7,464 nucleotides of DNA from Acidobacteriota bacterium (GTDB lineage: Bacteria; Acidobacteriota; UBA6911; RPQK01; JAPXNP01): assembly GCA_030614585.1 (NCBI GenBank), contig JAUWTT010000186.1, forward strand, positions 1-7,464. The letters run 5' to 3'. Under the pieces are notes generated by a model that did no database searches, was not told the origin of the DNA, and saw only the letters and a program-made list of their open reading frames with translations. A program made the translations under genes and the position numbers. Shown here one piece after another: positions 1-4,987 of the stretch; position 1 is the first letter of the stretch; each line of letters starts with the position of its first letter.

Positions 1-14
1 CACCAAGACACAAG
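1..14 (-). repeat. distal arm of the CACCAAG hairpin after kdgK (cut by the window edge)
   Basis: CACCAAGACACAAG on the plus strand is the inverse complement of part of the CTTGGTG-rich arm at 72-108. Read from kdgK, it closes a large hairpin with the heptamer array in its loop. The arm probably continues left of the window. Confidence 0.6.
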
Positions 15-20
15 GGAATT

Positions 21-48
21 GTCGATTGTCGATTGTCGATTTTCGATT
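21..48 (+). repeat. heptamer tandem array GTCGATT
   Basis: Three perfect copies of GTCGATT (21-41) and a fourth with one change (TTCGATT, 42-48), preceded by a degenerate GGGAATT (14-20). It lies in the loop between the two CACCAAG-type arms downstream of kdgK. Confidence 0.8.
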
Positions 49-71
49 GATGAGCTTCGGTAAACGTCTTT

Positions 72-108
72 TCTTGGTGGGTCTTGGTGTTCTTGGAGCC
101 TTGGTGGT
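72..108 (-). repeat. proximal CACCAAG-type arm after kdgK
   Basis: On the minus strand it begins eight bases after the kdgK stop and reads ACCACCAAGG, CTCCAAGA, ACACCAAGA, CCCACCAAGA, a roughly 9-base unit repeated about four times. The first 29 nt (108 to 80) match the iscU arm at 25 of 29 positions. Confidence 0.7.
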
Positions 109-116
109 GAAACCTC

Positions 117-1148
117 CTATCGCTGGACGCGGCCGCTCCCTGAGCCCTTTATCAGGTTCTCCACTTCCGCGACTTTGACCCGGTTCGTATCTCCCGGGAT
201 CGAGTGCTTAAGACATGAAGCGGCGACCGCGAACTCGAGCGCCTTCGCGTCATCCTGATAGGTGAGAAGTCCATAGATCAAACCGGCCGCAAAAGAATCG
301 CCTCCGCCCACCCTGTCTACGATGTCTCGGATCGAGTACTTGCGACTCTCGAGGAACTGATCTCCAGTGTACAGCACGCCAGACCAATCGTTATGGTCTG
401 CGCTGAAACTCTCACGCAGCGTAATGGCCTGTTTCTTCAGATTCGGAAACTGAGCCATTACTTGTTCTGCTATCACTCTATATCGAGAGCTTTCCAACTG
501 GCCACCTTCGACTTCCGGGCCAAAATCGATTCCCAGGGACTTCTGGCAATCCTCTTCATTGGCGATGCCGATGTCCACATACTGGACCAGCTCCCGCATG
601 ACTTCAGGCGCTGATTTACCGTAGTTCCAGAGTTTCTTGCGAAAGTTGTAGTCGCAAGAGACCGTGACCGATTTCTTTCTGGCTGTCTGCACGGCCTCGA
701 GGCAAAGTAGAGCTGCACTTGCACTGATCGCAGGCGTGATTCCCGTGAAATGAAACCAGTCAACACCGTCGAAGATGGAATCCCAGTCAAAATCGCCGAC
801 CTGGGCTTCAGCAATGGCTGAACCTGTCCGATCATAGAGGACCGTAGAGGGTCGTTGATTAGCTCCCGCTTCCAGGATGTAGATGCCGATACGGCTTCCC
901 TGGCGGACGATTCTCGAAGTGTCGACTCCTGAGCGCCTCAGTTCTCCAATACAAGCTTCAGCGATCGAGTTCTCTGGAAGGGCGGTTACGTAGCTGACTT
1001 CCAGTCCGTAGCTTGCCAGTGATTGTGCCACGTTGGATTCCCCACCGCCAAAAGTTGCTTCAAAGACTGGACTTTGAAGCAGTCTCTCGTGTCCAGGAGA
1101 CTTGAGCCTGAGCATGATCTCGCCAAACGTGACAACCCGCTTAGCCAT
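117..1148 (-). CDS. kdgK: 2-keto-3-deoxygluconate kinase (PfkB family)
   Basis: A 343-residue PfkB/ribokinase-fold sugar kinase that would phosphorylate 2-keto-3-deoxygluconate to KDPG with ATP in the cytoplasm. Seen: the N-terminal start VVTFGEIMLRL, the sugar-site motif GGGESN (34-39), the CDYNFR segment (165-170) followed by KKLW, NEED near 197-200, and the C-terminal PfkB signature DRVGGGDSFAAG (278-289) with D284 as the expected catalytic base. KHSIPGDTN (314-322) is typical of KDG kinases and argues against fructokinase or ribokinase. Length is normal. The start is supported by an AGAGGGG Shine-Dalgarno site inside the end of eda, about nine bases away. It overlaps the aldolase stop by 8 bases, so the two are probably co-transcribed and translationally coupled. 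The preceding aldolase, which consumes its product, strongly supports KDG as substrate. Confidence 0.92.
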   Translation of the reverse strand: MAKRVVTFGEIMLRLKSPGHERLLQSPVFEATFGGGESNVAQSLASYGLEVSYVTALPENSIAEACIGELRRSGVDTSRIVRQGSRIGIYILEAGANQRPSTVLYDRTGSAIAEAQVGDFDWDSIFDGVDWFHFTGITPAISASAALLCLEAVQTARKKSVTVSCDYNFRKKLWNYGKSAPEVMRELVQYVDIGIANEEDCQKSLGIDFGPEVEGGQLESSRYRVIAEQVMAQFPNLKKQAITLRESFSADHNDWSGVLYTGDQFLESRKYSIRDIVDRVGGGDSFAAGLIYGLLTYQDDAKALEFAVAASCLKHSIPGDTNRVKVAEVENLIKGSGSGRVQR

Positions 1149-1797
1149 CGTGCTGATCCCCTCTTACTTTTTTGACCACTGCTACGGCCTTCTCCGCCTC
1201 TTTTCGAATGCGATCAAAGTCTTTGTCCTTCAACCACTGCTTCTTCACTATCCAGGTTCCTGCGCAGGCAAGCACTTTGTCGAAATTGAGGTAGTCGGGA
1301 AGGTTCTGCAAGTTTACGCCACCTGTAGGGATGTACCGTACCATTGAGAGCGGCGCCGAAATCGCCTGTAAGTACCGGACGCCTCCCATCGAACCAGCGG
1401 GGAAGAATTTTAGAACTCTCAGACCCTTCGCCATGGCGGCTTCGATCTCTGTCGGTGTACAGATTCCTGGATAGATCTCAACGTCTTGGCTAAGACAGAA
1501 GTCGACGACGCTTGGATTGAACCCGGGAGACAGTATGAACTTCGCTCCGGCATCGATTGCCTTCTGTGCCAGCTCTACGGAAAGGACCGTGCCCGCTCCG
1601 ACCAGCAGGTCGGGAAAGCCTTCTGCAAGTATACGGATAGCCTCCTCCGCTGCCTCGGTTCTGAACGTCACCTCGGCGCAGGGAAGTCCTGCGCTCAGTA
1701 GTGTTTCCCCTAATCGGGTAGCATCGGTGGCGTCTTCGATGACAATAATTGGAAAGACTCCGAGTTGTTCAATCTGTTGTGTAACTGTTGCATTCAT
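1141..1797 (-). CDS. eda: KDPG aldolase (2-keto-3-deoxy-6-phosphogluconate aldolase)
   Basis: A 218-residue class I aldolase of the KDPG/KHG family that cleaves KDPG to pyruvate and glyceraldehyde-3-phosphate. Seen: VTFRTE (43-48) with the conserved glutamate E48, GAGTVL (67-72), SPGFNP (90-95), PGICTPTE (110-117), and LKFFPAG with the expected Schiff-base lysine K130. PTGGVN (157-162) forms the phosphate site. Length matches the family. It is the first gene of a two-gene minus-strand operon with the KDG kinase. A clear AGGAGG lies 12 bases before the ATG, a longer gap than usual, but no other in-frame start codon lies between them. No sugar-acid dehydratase or transporter is in the window, so the upstream source (pectin, uronate or gluconate) cannot be read from here. 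Confidence 0.92.
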   Translation of the reverse strand: MNATVTQQIEQLGVFPIIVIEDATDATRLGETLLSAGLPCAEVTFRTEAAEEAIRILAEGFPDLLVGAGTVLSVELAQKAIDAGAKFILSPGFNPSVVDFCLSQDVEIYPGICTPTEIEAAMAKGLRVLKFFPAGSMGGVRYLQAISAPLSMVRYIPTGGVNLQNLPDYLNFDKVLACAGTWIVKKQWLKDKDFDRIRKEAEKAVAVVKKVRGDQHDG

Positions 1798-1801
1798 GCG
1801 G

Positions 1802-1830
1802 TGGACAGGCCTCCTACTGCTCTATAAGAT
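1802..1830 (+). promoter_or_regulatory. candidate sigma-70 promoter for ridA
   Basis: TGGACA (1802-1807), a 17-base spacer, then TAAGAT (1825-1830): 5/6 and 4/6 matches to the consensus. It would start transcription near 1837, giving a leader of about 48 bases before the ridA ATG. The -35 lies next to the eda Shine-Dalgarno on the other strand. I found no equally good minus-strand promoter for eda. Confidence 0.4.
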
Positions 1831-1862
1831 AGCGGTTTAGTACTTTGTCTGAGAAATTCCAG

Positions 1863-1874
1863 CTTAACGTTAAG
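1863..1874. promoter_or_regulatory. perfect 12-base palindrome, possible operator
   Basis: CTTAACGTTAAG reads identically on both strands. It lies in the short divergent region between eda and ridA and touches the ridA ribosome binding site. Position and symmetry fit a dimeric repressor site. It does not match any operator I can name, and a single occurrence could be chance. Confidence 0.35.
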
Positions 1875-1884
1875 AGGGGTGAAA

Positions 1885-2262
1885 ATGAAAGAGCAAATCT
1901 TTCCTGAGAGTGGGCCGCCACCGGCAGGCCCCTACTCTCCGGCGATTCGTGCCAACGGTTTTATTTTTGTTTCGGGACAAGGGCCCATTGTTTTGGAGAC
2001 TGGGAAACCCTTGCGCGGACCCATTGGGGATCAGGTCCACCTGACCATTCAGAATGTGAAGTTGGTACTGGAAGCTGCGGGTTCGTCACTCGACAAGATT
2101 GTCAAAACGACGATTTATCTGAGAGATATAGGCAACTTCGCGACCATGAACGAGATCTATGGGAGCTACTTCGACGGAATCCCGCCGGCTCGAACGACGA
2201 TCCAGGTAGCCAATCTTCCGTTCGAGATCGATGTAGAGATTGAATCGATCGCTCTGGAGTAG
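1885..2262 (+). CDS. ridA: RidA/YjgF-family 2-iminobutanoate/2-iminopropanoate deaminase
   Basis: A RidA-family trimeric deaminase that hydrolyses reactive enamine/imine intermediates such as 2-aminoacrylate made by PLP enzymes. Seen: GPYSPAIRANGFIFVSGQ near the N-terminus, KLVLEAAGSSLDKIVKTTIYL in the middle, and PPARTTIQV containing the conserved catalytic Arg (R103 from this start), ending with DVEIESIALE (E120). The reading frame also opens with a GTG at 1879, but the AAGAGGGG Shine-Dalgarno overlaps that GTG and lies correctly spaced before the ATG at 1885. I therefore prefer the ATG, giving 125 residues, the usual length. It diverges from eda-kdgK. No shared pathway is obvious, although a PLP-dependent cysteine desulfurase lies downstream. 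Confidence 0.9.
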   Translation: MKEQIFPESGPPPAGPYSPAIRANGFIFVSGQGPIVLETGKPLRGPIGDQVHLTIQNVKLVLEAAGSSLDKIVKTTIYLRDIGNFATMNEIYGSYFDGIPPARTTIQVANLPFEIDVEIESIALE

Positions 2263-2288
2263 AAGAGTGCTCTATTTGAATGAGAAAG

Positions 2289-2312
2289 CCTGCTGTAATT
2301 GGGGCAGGTTTT
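2289..2312 (+). terminator. weak terminator-like hairpin after ridA
   Basis: CCTGC (2289-2293) pairs with GCAGG (2304-2308) around a 10-base loop and is followed directly by TTTT, 27 bases after the ridA stop. The stem is only 5 bp. An alternative pairing of flanking AGCCT and AGGCT competes with it. Confidence 0.35.
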
Positions 2313-2318
2313 AGGCTA

Positions 2319-2347
2319 ACCACAAAGACACCAAGAGCACAAAGAAG
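2319..2347 (+). repeat. CACCAAG-type repeat arm downstream of ridA (solo arm)
   Basis: A 29-nt A/C-rich tract built of ACCACAAAG, ACACCAAGA and GCACAAAGAAG units. It is identical at 25 of 29 positions to the arm at 4672-4700 after iscU, and also resembles the arm after kdgK (108 to 80, minus strand). It lies on the coding strand of the preceding gene, as the others do. No inverted CTTGGTG partner follows here. A different, GC-rich hairpin begins four bases later. Confidence 0.7.
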
Positions 2348-2350
2348 GAA

Positions 2351-2405
2351 GGCACCGGGTTACCTTGGATCAGACTCATGGAATCTGAGGGGGTAACCCG
2401 GCGCC
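2351..2405. repeat. long GC-rich inverted repeat between ridA and hsp20
   Basis: Arms GGCACCGGGTTACC (2351-2364) and GGTAACCCGGCGCC (2392-2405) pair over 14 bp with one mismatch. The 27-base loop holds a smaller TCAGA/TCTGA stem. It sits between convergent genes and could act as a bidirectional transcript end, but has no strong T-tract on either side (TTCCTTCTTTG on the minus strand at best). Confidence 0.65.
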
Positions 2406-2416
2406 TTGATCTATGT

Positions 2417-2446
2417 AAAAAGCCGCCAGGTAAAACCTGGGGCGCC
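2417..2446 (-). terminator. Rho-independent terminator of hsp20
   Basis: Read on the minus strand, about 19 bases after the hsp20 stop: GCC-CCAGGT, a TTT loop, ACCTGG-(C)-GGC, then TTTTTA. This gives a 6-bp perfect stem extended by 3 bp across a one-base bulge, directly followed by five Ts. The perfect core is 2426-2440 and the T-tract is at 2421-2417. Confidence 0.7.
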
Positions 2447-2464
2447 AGTCCGAAAACCAGGAAA

Positions 2465-2902
2465 TCAGGAAACTTTTACTTCGATTTGCTTCGGCTTAGC
2501 CTCCTCTTTTCGGGGCATCGAAATCCTGAGCACTCCATTCGTGAGGTTCGCACTGATATTGTCCGTGTCCACGGAGTCAGGGAGCTGAAAAGTCCGGGTG
2601 AACTCTCCATAAAACCTCTCTCTGCGGAAGTACTCTTTCCCATCTTCCGATCCGACCTTCTTCTCGCCTGAGATCGTGAGGTGTCCGTTCTCGACATCGA
2701 TTTTCAGGTCATCCTTATTCAGCCCCGGGACTTCTACCGAGAAATTCAGCGCTCCTTCAGATTCGAAAACCTCCACGGCGGGGTTCCATCCCTGTGAAGA
2801 CGGTCTGTCATCAAAGGAACGAAAAAACGGTGAATCGAAAAATCTATCCAGCGAAGCTGGTGAAAACACATTTGAAGTTCTTATGGGTACTAAGTTCAAC
2901 AT
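2465..2902 (-). CDS. small heat-shock protein, Hsp20/alpha-crystallin family
   Basis: A 145-residue small heat-shock protein, an ATP-independent holdase that binds unfolding proteins as large oligomers. Seen: a short N-terminal arm (MLNLVPIRTS...FFDSPFF) rich in Phe, an alpha-crystallin domain from about WNPAVEV (39) to GVLRISMP (123-130), with SVEVPGLNKDDLKIDVENGHLTI at its core, and a C-terminal tail with the I-x-V oligomerisation motif (IEV, 140-142). This is the usual class A layout and length. The start is fixed by an AAAGGAG Shine-Dalgarno at 2917-2911, eight bases away. It is a single-gene unit with its own promoter and terminator. The leader has no pyrimidine stretch able to mask the ribosome site and no CIRCE element, so control is more likely at the promoter. 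Confidence 0.95.
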   Translation of the reverse strand: MLNLVPIRTSNVFSPASLDRFFDSPFFRSFDDRPSSQGWNPAVEVFESEGALNFSVEVPGLNKDDLKIDVENGHLTISGEKKVGSEDGKEYFRRERFYGEFTRTFQLPDSVDTDNISANLTNGVLRISMPRKEEAKPKQIEVKVS

Positions 2903-2927
2903 CTCTTTTTCTCCTTTATTTGTCCTT

Positions 2928-2942
2928 TGGGCCGTTGGCCCA
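2928..2942 (-). promoter_or_regulatory. hairpin in the hsp20 5' leader
   Basis: On the minus strand TGGGCC-AAC-GGCCCA forms a 6-bp, GC-rich, three-base-loop hairpin about ten bases upstream of the Shine-Dalgarno. It leaves the A-rich ribosome site open. It could stabilise the mRNA. It does not look like a ROSE or FourU thermosensor. Confidence 0.4.
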
Positions 2943-2970
2943 GTGTTTGTTCAATCTGGTCTCATTACTT

Positions 2971-2999
2971 TATGTAAGATCGAGGTTGACCGCCGTCAA
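2971..2999 (-). promoter_or_regulatory. sigma-70-like promoter of hsp20 with overlapping inverted repeat
   Basis: Minus strand: TTGACG (2999-2994), a 17-base spacer, TACATA (2976-2971). Transcription would start near 2964, giving a leader of about 62 bases. The -35 lies inside the perfect inverted repeat TTGAC-N4-GTCAA (2986-2999), where a repressor could sit. Neither the sigma-32 consensus nor CIRCE is present. Confidence 0.55.
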
Positions 3000-3107
3000 G
3001 TGCATCTCTAAACCGTTGCTAAAATGGGCCTTAACCTTTCTCCAGTTACCATGTGCTGTTCCTCTCAGCTTGTAAGATCCGGTATAAGGTCTGTCAAGTC
3101 AAAGATG

Positions 3108-3116
3108 TGGTATCAT
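3108..3116 (+). promoter_or_regulatory. extended -10 promoter at the cysteine desulfurase start
   Basis: TGGTATCAT: an extended -10 (TGn) followed by TATCAT, a 5/6 match. It ends seven bases before the ATG at 3124, so the transcript would begin at or next to that ATG. No good -35 lies upstream. The same nine bases sit in front of the EVE gene. Confidence 0.4.
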
Positions 3117-4284
3117 GCCCGCAATGCATCCCGTCTACTTGGACAACAACGCCACAACTCCTGTGGACCCTGAGGTTTATGAGGCGATGACTCCGTTCCT
3201 GAGGGAGGAGTATGGAAACGCTTCCTCTGCTCATGAAAGGGGTCAGCGAGCCCGGAAAGCTGTAGAGGAATCCCGGTCTCAGGTTGCTGAACTTTTGGGT
3301 TGCCCGGAGCGAGAGGTGATGTTCACCAGTGGGGGAACCGAGGCTGACAATCTTGCTGTCTGGGGTTTGGCGATGCGTTACCGGGATCGAGGAACTCATA
3401 TCGTCACCTGTAAGATCGAGCATCCGGCCGTGCTGAGAACCTGTGAGGTGTTGGAAAACGACGGATTTCAGGTAACTTACCTTGATGCAGCGCCTGATGG
3501 CATCGTCTCACCCGATGATGTTGCGCAAGCCACCAGAGAGGACACGATTCTCGTTTCTGTCATGTATGTGAATAATGAAACGGGGACGGTCCAGCCTCTT
3601 TCAGAGATTGCTGAGGTCGCACGGAAGAAGGGAGCACTTGTCCATACCGATGCAGTTCAGGCAGCTGGAAAGATTCCCGTCGACGTTAAGCAGCTAGGGG
3701 TCGACCTGTTGTCTATTTCAGCACACAAACTGCATGGCCCCAAAGGTGTGGGAGCGCTTTTTGTTAAAGAAGGAGTCGAGGTCGTTCCCTGGATGTTGGG
3801 AGGTTCACACGAAAGAGGTCGGCGCGGCGGAACGGAGAACGTTCCCGGAATTGTCGGCCTGGGCAAAGCTTGCAATGTCGCGACTCGGCGCTTGGATGAA
3901 TTCCAGTCTGTGATAGGAGGCCTCCGGGATAGATTGGAAGAGGGGATCCTCGAGTCAATTTCGGGGACGCATGTCAACGGGTCACGGACTGCTCGGGCTC
4001 CGCATGTTACGAACATCAGTTTCGACGGCATTGGTGGGGAGGCGTTGCTTGTCGCTCTCGACTTTCAGGGCGTGGCGGTTTCGACGGGTGCTGCTTGTGC
4101 CGCCGGTTCAATCTCTCTCTCTCATGTCCTTTCCGCAATGAGCATTCCCGAGGAGAGGATCAAGGGGGCGATTCGCTTCAGCCTTGGGAGGTTTACGAAT
4201 ACCGAGGACATCGACTATGTGCTCCGGATTCTCCCTGACCTTGTGGAACGGGCTCGCGAGGCAGCGCCCAAGACGACAGACTGA
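3115..4284 (+). CDS. iscS: cysteine desulfurase, IscS/NifS type (class V aminotransferase)
   Basis: A 389-residue PLP enzyme that removes sulfur from L-cysteine and carries it as a persulfide to Fe-S scaffolds. Seen: VYLDNNATTP at the N-terminus, FTSGGTEADNLA (70-81), EHPA (102-105), NNETGT (153-158), HTDAVQ (177-182), the PLP lysine in SAHKLHGPK (K205), and RGGTENVPGIVG (237-248). The active-site loop VSTGAACAAGSISLSHVL carries the catalytic cysteine C328, and its length matches group I (IscS/NifS), not SufS. The first ATG (3115) gives MPAMHPVYLD. The second ATG (3124) gives MHPVYLD, closer to family starts, and suits the extended -10 just upstream. No convincing Shine-Dalgarno precedes either. 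Its stop overlaps the next gene's start (TGATG), so the scaffold is its probable partner. No IscR-like gene is present. Confidence 0.93.
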   Translation: MPAMHPVYLDNNATTPVDPEVYEAMTPFLREEYGNASSAHERGQRARKAVEESRSQVAELLGCPEREVMFTSGGTEADNLAVWGLAMRYRDRGTHIVTCKIEHPAVLRTCEVLENDGFQVTYLDAAPDGIVSPDDVAQATREDTILVSVMYVNNETGTVQPLSEIAEVARKKGALVHTDAVQAAGKIPVDVKQLGVDLLSISAHKLHGPKGVGALFVKEGVEVVPWMLGGSHERGRRGGTENVPGIVGLGKACNVATRRLDEFQSVIGGLRDRLEEGILESISGTHVNGSRTARAPHVTNISFDGIGGEALLVALDFQGVAVSTGAACAAGSISLSHVLSAMSIPEERIKGAIRFSLGRFTNTEDIDYVLRILPDLVERAREAAPKTTD

Positions 4285-4643
4285 TGTATAGCTACCGTGC
4301 CCGCCGTCTCATTGCCGAAATGCCGAATCGAGGCAGTTTGGCCGATGCCACTCATTCCGCCCAAGCTGAAAACCCTGTGTGTGGAGACATCATAAAACTG
4401 TACCTGCGGATTGAGGAAGATGTGGTTCAAGATGTCCGATTCGAGTGCAGGGGATGCCCCGGGGCGATGGCTGCAGCTGCTGGGATCACGGAGTTAGTCA
4501 AAGCCAAACCGGCAGCCGAGTGCCGGGCTTTGGACGTTGAAGCTTTGGAAGCGCATGTTGGACAACTTCCACTGCATAAGCGACATGGGCTCGAACTGGC
4601 CATCGACGCGCTCCGGTCTTGCCTGGGAATCGGTGATCGGTAA
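4284..4643 (+). CDS. iscU: IscU/NifU-N-like Fe-S cluster scaffold lacking the third cysteine
   Basis: A 119-residue member of the IscU/NifU N-terminal family, on which the neighbouring desulfurase would build [2Fe-2S] clusters. Seen: NPVCGD (30-35) with C33 and D35, and FECRGCPGAMAAA with C55 and C58, C58 aligning with the second IscU ligand cysteine. The conserved C-terminal segment reads LPLHKRHGLELAIDAL: its histidine H101 is kept, but the position of the third ligand cysteine is glycine (G102). The start overlaps the desulfurase stop by one base, which implies translational coupling. The last codons (IGDR and stop) lie inside a 7-base tandem array, so the present C-terminus may have been shaped by repeat expansion. 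It may be a functional three-ligand variant or a carrier with altered cluster lability. Family assignment is firm; the mechanism is not. Confidence 0.85.
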   Translation: MYSYRARRLIAEMPNRGSLADATHSAQAENPVCGDIIKLYLRIEEDVVQDVRFECRGCPGAMAAAAGITELVKAKPAAECRALDVEALEAHVGQLPLHKRHGLELAIDALRSCLGIGDR

Positions 4644-4656
4644 TCGGTTATCGGGA
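4629..4656 (+). repeat. heptamer tandem array across the iscU stop codon
   Basis: Four consecutive 7-base units: ATCGGTG, ATCGGTA, ATCGGTT, ATCGGGA. The iscU TAA (4641-4643) lies within the second and third units, so the array encodes the last four residues. Confidence 0.75.
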
Positions 4657-4671
4657 TAATACCGGGGACTT

Positions 4672-4743
4672 ACCACCAAGGCACCAAGATCACCAAGAAG
4701 CAGCAAGACCTTGAATCCTTGGTGCTCTTTGTGTCTTGGTAGT
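4672..4743 (+). repeat. CACCAAG-type long imperfect hairpin after iscU
   Basis: The left arm (4672-4698) starts ACCACCAAGGCACCAAG. The right arm (4717-4743) starts CCTTGGTGCTCTTTG. They pair over 27 positions with 22 Watson-Crick matches and one G-T wobble, around an 18-base loop. Each arm is itself made of roughly 9-base CACCAAG/CACAAAG units. It begins 28 bases after the iscU stop. No T-run follows, so it is not a classic terminator. Confidence 0.75.
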
Positions 4744-4866
4744 AAAGCTTCTAGACTGCTAACTACTTACTCCTGCCGAAAAAAGTGAAACTTCTTTCTT
4801 TCTGGTGCGTCAAAGATAGTGAAGACCGGCCTTGCCCCGGCTCTTGAGTCGGGTTTATCATAGATG
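4744..4866. other. unassigned intergenic stretch before the terminator
   Basis: I see no supported gene here. It holds a 6-bp hairpin CCCGGC-TCTTGA-GTCGGG (4836-4853) followed by TTT, and ends at a strong terminator. It may be the iscU 3' untranslated region or a small RNA. A weak promoter-like pair (TTGTGT, then TAGACT 17 bases later) lies around 4729-4757. The only small plus-strand reading frame I noticed (about 20 codons from GTG near 4788) has no ribosome site. Confidence 0.3.
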
Positions 4867-4898
4867 AAGGGGGCAGTACGTAACTGCCCCCTTTTTTT
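4867..4898 (+). terminator. strong Rho-independent terminator
   Basis: A perfect 11-bp stem, AAGGGGGCAGT (4867-4877) with ACTGCCCCCTT (4883-4893), a 5-base loop ACGTA, and an uninterrupted T7 tract (4892-4898). It points along the plus strand, 224 bases after the iscU stop, so it ends either the desulfurase-scaffold transcript or an unrecognised small RNA. The minus-strand flank is not T-rich. Confidence 0.85.
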
Positions 4899-4926
4899 GT
4901 CTTGGCTGGCACGAAACCAGGATCAA

Positions 4927-4981
4927 CCAGTAAAGCACGAAATCACTAGTAAGATCTTCTTGTGTTTTAGTGATTTAGTGG
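4927..4981 (-). repeat. CACTAAA-type imperfect hairpin after the aldehyde dehydrogenase
   Basis: Arms 4927-4949 (CCAGTAAAGCACGAAATC...) and 4959-4981 pair at 18 of 23 positions around a 9-base loop. The mismatches fall at a regular spacing of four or five bases because each arm repeats a CAC-n-AAA-n unit of 8 bases. A second register gives a perfect 9-bp stem (AAATCACTA 4940-4948 with TAGTGATTT 4968-4976). Sequence differs from the CACCAAG hairpins but the design is the same. Confidence 0.7.
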
Positions 4982-4987
4982 TTTGAT

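Noticed and set aside
1..108. CRISPR array, suggested by repeated short units at the left edge
   Set aside because: Units are 7 and 9 bases with no spacers of uniform length, and no cas genes are present.
473..835. 120-codon minus-strand frame inside kdgK, and similar long shadows inside the other genes
   Set aside because: The kdgK, desulfurase and dehydrogenase frames carry complete conserved motifs. The alternative frames have arginine/serine-rich compositions and no motifs.
2266..2273. GAGTGCTC after ridA, resembling a CIRCE half-site
   Set aside because: The matching TTAGCACTC arm nine bases away is absent, and it lies past a stop codon rather than before a chaperone gene.
2903..2964. 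RNA thermosensor (ROSE or FourU) in the hsp20 leader
   Set aside because: The leader is purine-rich around the Shine-Dalgarno and contains no UUUU or UCCU stretch to pair with it. The only stable hairpin leaves the site exposed.
4788..4850. Short GTG-started frame (about 20 codons) between iscU and the terminator
   Set aside because: No ribosome binding site, no recognisable product, and a length expected by chance.
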